In this document: piece after piece, positions 17,745-25,780 of the stretch
How the letters are laid out: the number at the start of each line of letters is the position of its first letter
Numbering within the stretch: the stretch's first letter is position 1
Source of the DNA: Thiopseudomonas sp.
GTDB lineage: Bacteria > Pseudomonadota > Gammaproteobacteria > Pseudomonadales > Pseudomonadaceae
DNA length: 34,435 nucleotides
Direction of reading: 5' to 3'
NCBI GenBank assembly: GCA_018384595.1
Contig: JAHAYO010000029.1
Span: 1 to 34,435, forward strand
Notes under the pieces: model-generated
The model's database searches: none
What the model was told of the DNA's origin: nothing
Seen by the model: only the letters and a program-made list of their open reading frames with translations
Program-made: the position numbers and the translations under genes

Positions 17745-18451
17745 GCGTGAACTACAAAGAACTGACCCTTAACGGCCTGTGGAAAAACAACCCCGGCCTC
17801 GTCCAGCTACTGGGCCTATGCCCGCTGATGGGCACCAGCAACTCCACGGTCAACGCGCTGGGGCTGGGGCTGGCCACCCTGTTTGTACTGGCCTGCTCTA
17901 ACGCGGCGGTATCCCTCATTCGCAGCGCGGTCACGCCTGCCGTGCGCCTGCCGGTATTTGTGATGATCATCGCCGCGCTGACCACCTGCATCGAACTGCT
18001 GATGCAGGCCTATACCTATCAGCTGTACATGATTCTGGGCGTGTTTATTCCGCTGATTACCACCAACTGCATCATCCTTGGCCGTGCTGAAGCCTTTGCC
18101 GCTAAAAACGGCGTACTGGCGTCCGCCTATGACGGTTTTGTCATGGGGGCCGGTTTTGCCTTGGTGCTGGTCGTCATTGGCATGACCCGCGAACTGCTGG
18201 GCACCGGCATGCTGTTTGCCAATATGCACCTGCTGCTCGGCCCGATTGCCGCCAATTGGACTTGGGTGCTGTTTGACAATTATCAGGGCTTTCTGCTGGC
18301 CATTTTGCCGCCCGGTGCCTTTCTAGTTATGGGCTTGCTGATTGCCCTGAAAAACCACATTGACGCGCTGATTCTGGCGCGCAAGCCGGTGGCCATCACA
18401 GCCACTGCCGCCGCCGACCGCCGTGTGCGCGTCACCGGCGTTGTCGAATAA
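17741..18451 (+). CDS. rsxE: Electron transport complex subunit RsxE (RnfE)
   Basis: A 236-residue membrane subunit, paralogous to RsxA: it repeats the [16 protein letters not shown] and [16 protein letters not shown] blocks with the conserved cysteines. RsxA and RsxE have opposite topology and together hold the central iron-sulfur cluster in known structures. It overlaps rsxG by 4 bases and ends the operon. The nth gene that follows rsxE in E. coli is not present here. Confidence 0.95.
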   Translation: MSVNYKELTLNGLWKNNPGLVQLLGLCPLMGTSNSTVNALGLGLATLFVLACSNAAVSLIRSAVTPAVRLPVFVMIIAALTTCIELLMQAYTYQLYMILGVFIPLITTNCIILGRAEAFAAKNGVLASAYDGFVMGAGFALVLVVIGMTRELLGTGMLFANMHLLLGPIAANWTWVLFDNYQGFLLAILPPGAFLVMGLLIALKNHIDALILARKPVAITATAAADRRVRVTGVVE

Positions 18452-18479
18452 GCCTGCACAGCGCGAAGCCTTGCAGGCT
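18451..18479 (+). terminator. Hairpin at the rsxE stop codon
   Basis: AGCCTGCA (18451-18458) pairs with TGCAGGCT (18472-18479) around a 13-base loop. No T-run follows, so intrinsic termination is uncertain. The rest of the gap to 18662 shows a possible -10 element TATAGT (18514-18519) without a good -35, and a short direct repeat CAGCCGTAA. Confidence 0.4.
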
Positions 18480-18662
18480 GCGCGCCGGTCATCGTGCTGT
18501 CACACGACTTGTGTATAGTAGCGAGCGCTTCAGCAGGTCACTAGACTTGCCCAGCTTTTTCCAGAGCGCCCGCTCGCTGGCCTCGGTTTCAGCCGTAACC
18601 AGCCGTAAAGCGCCCCACACATTTAGGTCGCCTACCGCGCAGCAACATCACAAGGAACCCCG

Positions 18663-19118
18663 ATGAATACGTTTGATATCCAATGGTCAGAAGAATACGC
18701 AACCGGCATTGACATCATTGACGAGCAGCACAAGGTGCTCTTCGACTATTTTGTTGGGGTCGAAAGCGTGGTTGAAAATGGCAACGTGGACGACATTCGC
18801 AACATTGTTAAAAAGCTGTTGGATTACGCCGTCTGGCACAACGAGTTTGAAGAAGGGCTGATGACCGAAGCCGGCTACCCGATGACCATTCCCCACGGCA
18901 AAATCCACGAAGCCTTTAAACAACGGGCTATGGAGTACGAGCGCAAGATCGACACCGAAGCCAACCCCATTAAGCTGGCCCGTGAAATACGCACCGATAT
19001 TGCCCTGTGGCTAATCAATCACATCAAGCGTGAGGACAAGCACTACGTTAAAGATGTGCTCGCCTACCTGAAAAAATCCAAGCGTAAAAGCGGCAAGCTG
19101 TTCGGCTTGTTTGGCTAA
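18663..19118 (+). CDS. Bacteriohemerythrin
   Basis: A single-domain hemerythrin of 151 residues that binds oxygen at a non-heme diiron site. All seven expected ligands are visible: His23 (DEQHK), His59 and Glu63 (WHNEFEE), His78 and His82 (PHGKIH), and His120 and Asp125 (NHIKRED). The C-terminus is a short Lys-rich tail. A ribosome-binding site AAGGAACC precedes the ATG. It is a separate unit after the rsx operon. Possible roles, inferred from the family, are oxygen storage or delivery to membrane enzymes or oxygen sensing; its closeness to the cbb3 and Rnf genes fits an oxygen-related role. Confidence 0.95.
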   Translation: MNTFDIQWSEEYATGIDIIDEQHKVLFDYFVGVESVVENGNVDDIRNIVKKLLDYAVWHNEFEEGLMTEAGYPMTIPHGKIHEAFKQRAMEYERKIDTEANPIKLAREIRTDIALWLINHIKREDKHYVKDVLAYLKKSKRKSGKLFGLFG

Positions 19119-19206
19119 TTCCTAGTTTTACACCCCTGCCCCTTGCCTGACCGGCACACTGGGCGCTGTGCTCAGCCTGTCGGTCGTCGTTGCCCTGCGT
19201 GATACA

Positions 19207-19229
19207 GGGCCGCCCCATTAGAGCGGCCC
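19207..19229. terminator. Hairpin between convergent hemerythrin and murJ genes
   Basis: GGGCCGC (19207-19213) and GCGGCCC (19223-19229) form a 7-bp GC stem with a 9-base loop in the 133-bp convergent gap. No T-run on either side, so its strength as a terminator is uncertain. Confidence 0.4.
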
Positions 19230-19251
19230 ACGACAGCTGGGCATATGGCCT

Positions 19252-20808
19252 TTAACGCCGCAACTGGGCGGGTCGCAAGCCGGTCAAGCCCAGACCAGCC
19301 ACAAACGCCAGCATACCGCCCATCACCAGCAGACTGACCTGCCACACCCGCTGCTGCCACCCCCAGGCCAGCCAGTCGCTGACCGGCGCGCTCAGCCACA
19401 GCACCACCGCCACCATCAGCGCACAGCCGGTTGTCAGTTGCAGGGCAAAACGGCCCCAGCCAACGGCGGGCTGATACACCCCCGCCTTGTGTAAGCCCCA
19501 CAGCAGCAAGCCGGTGTTGAGCATGCTCGACAGCGATGTCGCCAGCGCCAAGCCCACATGCTTAAGCGGCCAAATCAGAATCAGGTTCATCACCATATTG
19601 GCCACCATGCAAATCACCGCAATGCGCACCGGCGTTTTCATATCTTGGCGCGCAAAAAAGCCGGGCGCTAACACCTTAATCAGCATAAAGGTCAGTACAC
19701 CCAGCGCGTAGGCCTGCAGTGCCAGCGCCGACTGGCGCACGTCGCTATCGGTCATCTGGCCATAGTGAAACAGGGTGGCAATCAGCGGCTCAGCCAGCAC
19801 ACCCAGCGCCAACGCCGCCGGCACACCGACCAACAGCACCATGCGCAAGGCCCAGTCCACCGTGGCAGAAAACGCCTGCGGATTATCACCGGCATGCTGA
19901 CGCGACAGCGCCGGCAAAATCACCGTGCCCACGGCAATGCCAAAAGCTCCCAGCGGCAGCTCCGACAGCCGGTCGGCGTAATACAGCCAAGACACGCTGC
20001 CAGTCTGCAAAAAAGACGCCAGTACCGTATCCAGCAATAGGTTGATCTGGCTGACGCCGACGCCAAACAGCGCCGGCAACATCAGCAGCATAATGCGTCT
20101 CACGCCTTCATGGCCTTTAGCCGGTTTGGGCAAGGGCAACAAACGGATCTGCCACAAAAAAGGCAACTGAAACAGCAGCTGCGCCACGCCCGCGATCATT
20201 ACGCCCCAAGCCAGCGCCATGATGGGTTGGTCAAACAACGGGCTTAAAAACACCGCCGCGCCAATCATCGACAGGTTAAGCAGCACCGGCGTAAAGGCCG
20301 GCACAGCAAAGCGGCCATAACTGTTGAGAATGCCGCCGCAAAAGGCCGTCAGCGATACCAGCATCAGATAAGGAAAGGTAATGCGCAATAACTCGCCGGC
20401 CAGCTCCAGCTTGGCGGGCTGCGTATGAAAGCCTGGCGCAAACAGCATAATCAGCCAAGGCGACAGCGCCACCCCCAGCAAAGTAATAATGACCAGCACA
20501 AAGCCCAGCTGGCCGGCGGTGCGATCTACCAGATTTTTCACTTCGGCCAGTGTGCGTTTTTCGCGGTATTCAGACAGCACCGGCACGAAGGCCTGGGCAA
20601 AGGCACCTTCGGCAAACAGGCGGCGCAAAAAATTGGGGATTTTAAACGCGATAAAAAAGGCATCCGCCGCTGGGCTGGAGCCAAAATAACCCGCTACCAC
20701 AATGTCGCGCACCATGCCCAGTACCCGCGACAGCATAGTCATCACGCTGACCACCATGCTGGAGCGTAAGAGGCCGGTTTTTTTGTGTGTCGGGGTTGCG
20801 TGCGCCAT
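19252..20808 (-). CDS. murJ: Lipid II flippase MurJ (MviN)
   Basis: MurJ moves the peptidoglycan precursor lipid II across the inner membrane. The 518-residue protein has about 14 membrane helices and the family's N-terminal pattern SSMVVSVMTMLSRVLGMVRDIVVAGYFGSSPAADAFFIAFKIPNFLRRLFAEGAFAQ, given here only as the region at residues 14-70. The start at 20808 follows AGGG (spacing 8); the longer reading from 20838 adds ten residues without support. A possible -10 element (TAGAAT on the minus strand, 20837-20842) lies just upstream. The usual partners rpsT and ribF are not next to it. Confidence 0.95.
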   Translation of the reverse strand: MAHATPTHKKTGLLRSSMVVSVMTMLSRVLGMVRDIVVAGYFGSSPAADAFFIAFKIPNFLRRLFAEGAFAQAFVPVLSEYREKRTLAEVKNLVDRTAGQLGFVLVIITLLGVALSPWLIMLFAPGFHTQPAKLELAGELLRITFPYLMLVSLTAFCGGILNSYGRFAVPAFTPVLLNLSMIGAAVFLSPLFDQPIMALAWGVMIAGVAQLLFQLPFLWQIRLLPLPKPAKGHEGVRRIMLLMLPALFGVGVSQINLLLDTVLASFLQTGSVSWLYYADRLSELPLGAFGIAVGTVILPALSRQHAGDNPQAFSATVDWALRMVLLVGVPAALALGVLAEPLIATLFHYGQMTDSDVRQSALALQAYALGVLTFMLIKVLAPGFFARQDMKTPVRIAVICMVANMVMNLILIWPLKHVGLALATSLSSMLNTGLLLWGLHKAGVYQPAVGWGRFALQLTTGCALMVAVVLWLSAPVSDWLAWGWQQRVWQVSLLVMGGMLAFVAGLGLTGLRPAQLRR

Positions 20809-20909
20809 TGTGCTGACCCTGTGCGGAAAAGGGCACATTCTACCTGATCTGTGGTGCGCTTACGGTGTGGGTGTGATTGTGGTGTGCTGATTGTGCTTGC
20901 GGTGTGGAC

Positions 20910-21003
20910 GGGGCTGGGTGTGATCTTCGCTGCAGCTACGCCCCCGCACCGAAGCGAGCTTCGGCACGGGGGCTAATGCTTGGCGCAGGTCACACCCAGC
21001 CCC
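20910..21003 (+). repeat. 94-bp palindromic repeat, copy 1
   Basis: Outer arms GGGGCTGGGTGTGA (20910-20923) and TCACACCCAGCCCC (20990-21003) are perfectly complementary over 14 bp. Inside is a second stem GCCCCCG (20940-20946)/CGGGGGC (20967-20973) and a central stem CCGAA/TTCGG. The central 14-mer CGAAGCGAGCTTCG (20950-20963) is also the centre of copy 2 at 31305-31399, which lies in the opposite orientation. Both copies also share AGCTnCGC left of the core and GCTnATGCTT right of it. No transposase is nearby. Confidence 0.8.
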
Positions 21004-21179
21004 TGATGTACAGCTTGCTTTGGGGAGGGATGGCCCGGCGTTGCCGGGCTGCTGTCGCGGTGTGGGATGGTGGATTTGTGGTTGGGTTGCAGCGCGAACG
21101 TTCAAAAAGGTGGCAGATTCATTTTTTACATGGCTGTGTTTTTTGAAGGCTGCTTTCGCTTACCCTGCTTTGCGTCAGA

Positions 21180-21229
21180 TCAAAAAGGGGGGGCGGGTTC
21201 AGTTTTAAATGAACCTGCCCCCTTTTTGA
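21180..21229 (-). terminator. Strong bidirectional terminator downstream of the TonB receptor gene
   Basis: A long stem pairs TCAAAAAGGGGG... (from 21180) with ...CCCCCTTTTTGA (to 21229), with a GGTTCA/TGAACC top and an 8-base AT-rich loop; two extra G residues bulge on the left arm. A-run and T-run on the two sides make it able to act in both directions. It lies 56 bases beyond the stop of the minus-strand receptor gene. Confidence 0.85.
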
Positions 21230-21284
21230 GTGGTTTGCTCGCTGCCTGCTTTTTAGCGGGCTGTGAGGTGCGGGGGTTGGTGTA

Positions 21285-23408
21285 TTAGAAGCTCCAGCGA
21301 ACTTCCATATCCAGCGCGCGGCCAGCGGCTTGCAACTCTTCTGGGCTGCGGTAGCGGCGGTCGGCTAGGTTCTGTGCCAGTACGGCCAGGCTCAGGTTTG
21401 GTAATTGCGTTGGCTTGTAGTAAGCGCCGATGTTTAGTTCGGCGTAGGAACTCCTACGCTGGGATTTTGACTCCGCCAAAAAGTCATAGCCCTCTCGGCG
21501 CGCCTTGCCACCGCCGCGTACATAGAAGTCCAGCTCTAGGTCCTGAGTTGCATACCACTCAACTCCAGCGCGGCCCTGGAAAATGGGCAGACCGCTGCGC
21601 CAGGTTTTGGTGCCATCTGCATAATACATGCGGCGTTTTTGTATCCCTAAGTTCATATAAGGACGCCAGCTGGTCAACTGGTAAGCCAACATCAGCTCTG
21701 CCCCAGTAGTCTGCGCTTTGCTAACGTTAAACCACTGAAAGCAACTTCTAGTTGTACAGACGTCAAAAAACCCTTCTACAGCGCTTCCTGCTTTAAGCTC
21801 TGTTTTATCAATAAAGTCTTTTGCACGACTATGATAAAGCGTGGCATCAGCCGTTAATCGTTCACCATCAAAACGCCAGCCCAATTCATAGGTTGTGGCT
21901 TTTTCTGCTTTTAATTTCGGATTGCCATAGTTCATGGCAGTACCACCTGGGGTAGCTGAAAACTGCTGAGTCAGACTGGGATAGGTGTAGCCTTGGGCAA
22001 TGTTGGTTCGCAAAGAGGATTTATCATCATACTGCCAAACCAAAGATGCCGAGCCGACCAGCTGAGTATCACTTTTACTGGTTTTGCTGCGCTCGGTACT
22101 TTTTTTCAATTTAGAATCAATATCGTAGTAACGAGCACCCACGTTAGCCTCTAGGCTGTCGGTAAACTTGATTTGTTGCTGGATAAACACCGACCAAAAC
22201 TCTTGCTCGGCCTGCTGAGCCGAGGGAGTCACCACCGTAACGCCTGGTGCCGTCGGCACCGGTGGATAGGTAGTTTTGACGGTTGTCTTGTCCGCTTCCA
22301 GTTTGTCTTTCTGGTACTCAAAGCCAAAAACAGTATTGTTGTCAGCAAACAGGCGGCTGGCCATGGTTAATTGCAAGCCATGGGCCTTCAGCTCATCATT
22401 GGAGCGGGTAAAAGTATCACTTTTAACCCGTGGTCTAGGTGGCACCGCAGGCATATCTATATTGATGGTGTTATCCATTACCCGCTTGCCCGTTTGATGA
22501 TAAATACGGCCATCAATGCTGTGCACTAAGGCGCTGTCATCTTCAAAGCTATAGGTCAGCGCATTGCGTAAAGAATCACGCTTAGGAAACTCAAGGCTCG
22601 CAGCCGTAATTGGGTCTGCTTCAATCCAAGCATTAGCCTCCTGCTTGAAATAATCCCCCTGCCAAGCAATCCGCTGACGCTCATCCAGCTTCCAGCCCAG
22701 TTCGGCGGAAATGGATTTTTGCTCGGAGTCGCTAGACCTCAACCGCTTGTACTTAGTCTGGTCATTAGTATCCAAGATACGACCTTTGGGAATCCGCCGA
22801 TCGCCAAAATCCGCCTTGCTTACCTGCAAACGCCAATCAAAGGTATCGGTAGCCCCCAGCACGCCGCCATTAAGGCGATGGCCACGGGTCGCAGAATAAT
22901 AACCCGCGCCAACAAAGGCTTCGTTTTCGCCCGGTGCGGCTTGGCGGGTGGTGATGTTGACCACGCCACCAATGGCGTTACTGCCGTGCACCACTGAGGC
23001 AGAACCGCGCACCACTTCGATGCGCTCAATGATATTGACGTCCAGCAGCAGCGGCGAACCGTAATTGGAATGGTCGGGAATGGGCTGGCCATTGACCTTG
23101 ACCAGCACCCGGCGCGAGTTTTCACCGCGCAAGGAAATGCGCTTCATACCGCCTACTTGGGAGTCAACAATATCCACCCCGGGAATGTCGCGCAGCACTT
23201 CGGCCAGATCGGCAACCGGCTTGCGTTGGATTTGCTCGTTATCCACCACGGTAATGGAGGCCGGCGCACGCAGGGCTTCCTGCTGATAACCAGTGGCGGA
23301 CACCACCATGGTGGGCAGCTCAACGTCGGCGGCCAGCGCCTGCCCGGTGAGCGTTCCCGTGGTGAACATCAGGCTGGCCAGCGCCAGCGGTGTCTTTTTC
23401 AGCATCAT
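21285..23408 (-). CDS. TonB-dependent outer-membrane receptor
   Basis: A 707-residue TonB-dependent receptor for active uptake of a metal complex, heme or another scarce nutrient. The signal peptide spans residues 1-26 (ending GQALA). A TonB-box-like stretch TMVVSA (33-38) is followed by the plug domain, with DLAEVLRDIPGV, ISLRGENSRRVLVKVNGQP and IERIEVVRGSASVVHGSNAIGGVVNI. The rest is a beta-barrel ending in Phe (EVRWSF). NPKLKAEKATTYELGWRF is a typical barrel signature. A Cys pair (VCTTRSC) lies in an extracellular-loop region. The start at 23408 follows GGAG with 7-base spacing; a longer in-frame reading from 23555 would include the structured leader. The plug resembles CirA/heme-type receptors, but the substrate cannot be told from sequence. 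No exbB, tonB or ABC transporter gene is adjacent. Confidence 0.93.
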   Translation of the reverse strand: MMLKKTPLALASLMFTTGTLTGQALAADVELPTMVVSATGYQQEALRAPASITVVDNEQIQRKPVADLAEVLRDIPGVDIVDSQVGGMKRISLRGENSRRVLVKVNGQPIPDHSNYGSPLLLDVNIIERIEVVRGSASVVHGSNAIGGVVNITTRQAAPGENEAFVGAGYYSATRGHRLNGGVLGATDTFDWRLQVSKADFGDRRIPKGRILDTNDQTKYKRLRSSDSEQKSISAELGWKLDERQRIAWQGDYFKQEANAWIEADPITAASLEFPKRDSLRNALTYSFEDDSALVHSIDGRIYHQTGKRVMDNTINIDMPAVPPRPRVKSDTFTRSNDELKAHGLQLTMASRLFADNNTVFGFEYQKDKLEADKTTVKTTYPPVPTAPGVTVVTPSAQQAEQEFWSVFIQQQIKFTDSLEANVGARYYDIDSKLKKSTERSKTSKSDTQLVGSASLVWQYDDKSSLRTNIAQGYTYPSLTQQFSATPGGTAMNYGNPKLKAEKATTYELGWRFDGERLTADATLYHSRAKDFIDKTELKAGSAVEGFFDVCTTRSCFQWFNVSKAQTTGAELMLAYQLTSWRPYMNLGIQKRRMYYADGTKTWRSGLPIFQGRAGVEWYATQDLELDFYVRGGGKARREGYDFLAESKSQRRSSYAELNIGAYYKPTQLPNLSLAVLAQNLADRRYRSPEELQAAGRALDMEVRWSF

Positions 23409-23459
23409 TGTTATGCTCCAGCTCCGATTGTAATGGCACCAGCATACAGGCCGCGCCTT

Positions 23460-23468
23460 AAAAAAAAA
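23460..23468 (-). promoter_or_regulatory. T9 tract in the TonB receptor leader (possible attenuator)
   Basis: On the minus strand nine consecutive T residues follow a GC-rich segment (GCCGCGGATGGCGTTCGG) about 50 bases before the receptor start. The stem that could precede it is weak, so attenuation is a suggestion only. Confidence 0.3.
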
Positions 23469-23529
23469 CCGAACGCCATCCGCGGCATGATTCCTGTCAA
23501 GCCCTGACCGCTGGCACAGTGACACATAA

Positions 23530-23602
23530 GGTAACAGTCGCTCGCCCGCTGCCATCGGCTGGCTGATGGCAGGGCGTGGCAGAAGCGGCGGAATCTGTTA
23601 CC
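23530..23602 (-). promoter_or_regulatory. 73-nt inverted repeat upstream of the TonB receptor gene
   Basis: GGTAACAG (23530-23537) and CTGTTACC (23595-23602) are perfect 8-base inverted repeats. Within them, GCCcgCTGCCATC-type arms around 23545-23577 (GCTGCCATC / GATGGCAG) form an inner stem with an 8-base loop. Read on the minus strand this is a two-level stem-loop 120 bases before the receptor start. It has no B12-box sequence and does not match a riboswitch class that I recognise. It could alternatively be protein-binding DNA half-sites. Confidence 0.6.
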
Positions 23603-23612
23603 AAGCGCACAG

Positions 23613-23631
23613 GTGGGTAAAATTTACACAC
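23613..23631. promoter_or_regulatory. 19-bp imperfect palindrome overlapping the MCP promoter -35
   Basis: GTGGGTAAA-A-TTTACACAC is a 9+1+9 palindrome with one mismatch. It overlaps the -35 element of the chemoreceptor promoter (23623-23628) and lies between two divergent genes, which is a typical place for an operator. The cognate regulator is unknown. Confidence 0.45.
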
Positions 23632-23651
23632 ATAGCCGTTTGCGATACAAT
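23623..23651 (+). promoter_or_regulatory. Sigma-70 promoter for the chemoreceptor gene
   Basis: TTTACA (23623-23628), a 17-base spacer and TACAAT (23646-23651) match the -35/-10 consensus at 5 of 6 positions each. The start codon lies about 93 bases downstream of the predicted transcript start. Confidence 0.7.
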
Positions 23652-23750
23652 CCGCGCCCGCTAATCCGCCTGTATTTTATGCACCGCGCATCGCTTGCGT
23701 TGTGTGCAGCTTGTTTGTCTACATCTCCCTATCCGCCCTCAGGAATACCT

Positions 23751-25679
23751 ATGAAAAACCTCAATATGATGGTCAAGCTGACCATAGGGTTTGGCATTGT
23801 TCTGGCTTTGATGATTGTTATGTCCGCCAGTAATGTGCTGGGCCTTAACGACATTACCACCCGTGGTACCAACCTTGACCTGATCTACCAAATTGAAGAC
23901 GCCACCGTTCAGCTGAAGCAGTACAGCGACAGCTATCAGATCAAGCCCGATAACCGCCACCTTGACAGCACTCGCCAGCTAACCGGCCAGATGGCCGATT
24001 TGTCGCGTCAGATACAGAGCCGCCTGCAATTTGCGCAAAACCGCGCCAAGGCTGCCGAAATTCCAACGCTGGCCGAGGCTTATAGCCGTGCTTTTTCTGA
24101 CTACGCGGCTGCGCACCAAAACAAAGAAAGCAACGTAGAGCGGGCGATTGCCAGTGGCGTGCGCTCTGACGAGCTGATCAGTCAGCTCAACCAGCAAATC
24201 AACGGCAGCTTGGAGCACCCTGTGCTGCACGAAAGCCTGAGCAGCGCCGTTGCCGGCCGCCTGAGCGCACGCCTGGCCACCGACCGCCGCACGCTGGCCT
24301 ATCAGGCGCGCGGTTATCTGCTGACTGAAACGCCAGAGGCCATGCAACGTCTCGAAGCGAGCTATAGCGAACTGGAACAGCTCAGCCAACAGCTGCAGAG
24401 CAACCCTAGCCTGTCGTCGGATGCCCGAATCAGTCTGGCCAATGCGATAGAAAGCACCGCCAGCTACATGGATGCACTGCGCGAGCTACCCGCCCTGGTC
24501 AGCCATCAAAGCCAAGCTCGCGACACCATGGACCAAGCCTATAGCGACCTGCACCAACGCACCCTAGAGCTGGCCGGCATTCAGAATCAATTGCTGTCAG
24601 AAAAAATTTCTGAATCCAGAATCGCCACCGTCGTGCTCTCGCTGATTGCGCTGATGCTGGCCACCCTAATTGCCTGGTACATTACCCGCCAGATCGTACA
24701 GCCGCTCAACACGGCCGTAGAAATTGCCAAGGCGCTGGGCAACCGCGATATGACCAGCAGCGGTGTCGAGACGCGCGGTGACGAGTTTGGTACCCTGCTG
24801 CAGGCGCTGGACATCACCCGCAGCAACCTGCGCGAGGCGCTGACCGATGTCAACGGCGTCACCACTCAGCTGGCTGCCGCCGCTGAAGAGCTGTCGGTGG
24901 TCACCGGCCAGACCAGCTCCGGCGTCAACGCCCAGCGCGTCGAAACCGAACAGGTTGCCACCGCTATGAACGAAATGGCCGCCACCGTGCAGGAAGTCGC
25001 GCAAAACTCAGAAGAGGCCGCGCAGGCTGCCCAAAAAGCAGACGGCCAAGCCCAGAGTGGTAACAAGGTATTACGCACCGCGCTGGAAGCCATCCGGCAC
25101 CTGTCCAGCGACGTACAGCAAAGCACGCAAGCGATGCACCGCCTTAACGAAAACAGCGCCAACATCAGCACCGTGCTGACCGTAATCAACGGCATCGCCG
25201 AGCAAACCAACCTACTGGCCCTCAACGCTGCCATCGAGGCGGCGCGAGCGGGCGAAGCGGGCCGTGGTTTTGCCGTGGTGGCGGACGAGGTGCGCGGCCT
25301 AGCCCAGCGCACGCAAGAATCCACCGCTCAGATCGAAGACCTGATCGCCACCTTACAAAAAGGTGCGCAGGATGCGGTACACATGATGGACAGCAGCAGC
25401 CAACTGGCTGAAAACACGCTTGAGCTGGCCCACCAGGCCGACGACGAACTGAGCGCCATTACCCGCACCGTCTCTGAAATTCAGGCAATGAACATGCAGA
25501 TTGCCACCGCTGCCGAGGAACAAAGCTCGGTGGCCGAAGAGATCAACCGCAGCGTCATCAACGTCAACACTATCGCCGACCAGTCGGCCTCTGCCGTCGA
25601 AGAAATGGCCGCCTCATCTGCCGATCTGGCCCGCCTTGGCCAGTCACTGCAAGACCTAGTGTCCCGCTTCCGCGTCTAA
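23751..25679 (+). CDS. Methyl-accepting chemotaxis protein
   Basis: A 642-residue transmembrane chemoreceptor that signals to CheA/CheW. A membrane helix (about 9-31) leads to an all-helical periplasmic domain of roughly 257 residues (32-288), a size matching the helical bimodular (HBM) class rather than the shorter four-helix bundle. A second helix (about 289-310), a HAMP domain and a long cytoplasmic coiled coil follow, with the conserved tip [20 protein letters not shown] continuing into [15 protein letters not shown] (about 482-518). It ends VSRFRV; there is no CheR-binding pentapeptide. The ligand is unknown; HBM receptors often bind organic acids. The start at 23751 follows CAGGAAT, and the longer reading from 23613 would include the promoter. 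Confidence 0.95.
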   Translation: MKNLNMMVKLTIGFGIVLALMIVMSASNVLGLNDITTRGTNLDLIYQIEDATVQLKQYSDSYQIKPDNRHLDSTRQLTGQMADLSRQIQSRLQFAQNRAKAAEIPTLAEAYSRAFSDYAAAHQNKESNVERAIASGVRSDELISQLNQQINGSLEHPVLHESLSSAVAGRLSARLATDRRTLAYQARGYLLTETPEAMQRLEASYSELEQLSQQLQSNPSLSSDARISLANAIESTASYMDALRELPALVSHQSQARDTMDQAYSDLHQRTLELAGIQNQLLSEKISESRIATVVLSLIALMLATLIAWYITRQIVQPLNTAVEIAKALGNRDMTSSGVETRGDEFGTLLQALDITRSNLREALTDVNGVTTQLAAAAEELSVVTGQTSSGVNAQRVETEQVATAMNEMAATVQEVAQNSEEAAQAAQKADGQAQSGNKVLRTALEAIRHLSSDVQQSTQAMHRLNENSANISTVLTVINGIAEQTNLLALNAAIEAARAGEAGRGFAVVADEVRGLAQRTQESTAQIEDLIATLQKGAQDAVHMMDSSSQLAENTLELAHQADDELSAITRTVSEIQAMNMQIATAAEEQSSVAEEINRSVINVNTIADQSASAVEEMAASSADLARLGQSLQDLVSRFRV

Positions 25680-25690
25680 CCCTGCACAAA

Positions 25691-25712
25691 CTGCCGGCCA
25701 GCGGGCCGGCAG
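25691..25712. terminator. GC-rich hairpin after the MCP gene
   Basis: CTGCCGGCC (25691-25699) and GGCCGGCAG (25704-25712) are perfect 9-bp arms with a 4-base loop, 11 bases after the stop. No T-run follows, so it may stabilise the mRNA end rather than terminate on its own. Confidence 0.5.
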
Positions 25713-25780
25713 CATGACGCCAGCGCCATCCTGCTGTATCCTGCCCGCCCCTGCACGCCGCTTCGGCAAGGTTCCAACAC

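Larger units (their letters stand above)
20809..21284. other. 476-bp intergenic region between murJ and the TonB receptor gene
   Basis: No credible gene is seen. The stretch holds the likely murJ promoter (minus strand), a 94-bp palindromic repeat at 20910-21003, a small hairpin GCCCGGC/GCCGGGC near 21033-21049 and a strong terminator at 21180-21229. The open frames here have low-complexity or Cys/Trp-rich translations and cross these structures. Confidence 0.7.

Noticed and set aside
20877-21288. Small open frames in the murJ/TonB-receptor gap
   Set aside because: They cross the palindromic element and the terminator, and have Cys/Trp/Gly-rich translations typical of non-coding GC-rich DNA.
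23409-23610. Cobalamin riboswitch before the TonB receptor gene
   Set aside because: No B12 box or core conserved segments are present; only a vague likeness to GACAGGAATCATGCC. Listed as an unclassified inverted repeat instead.
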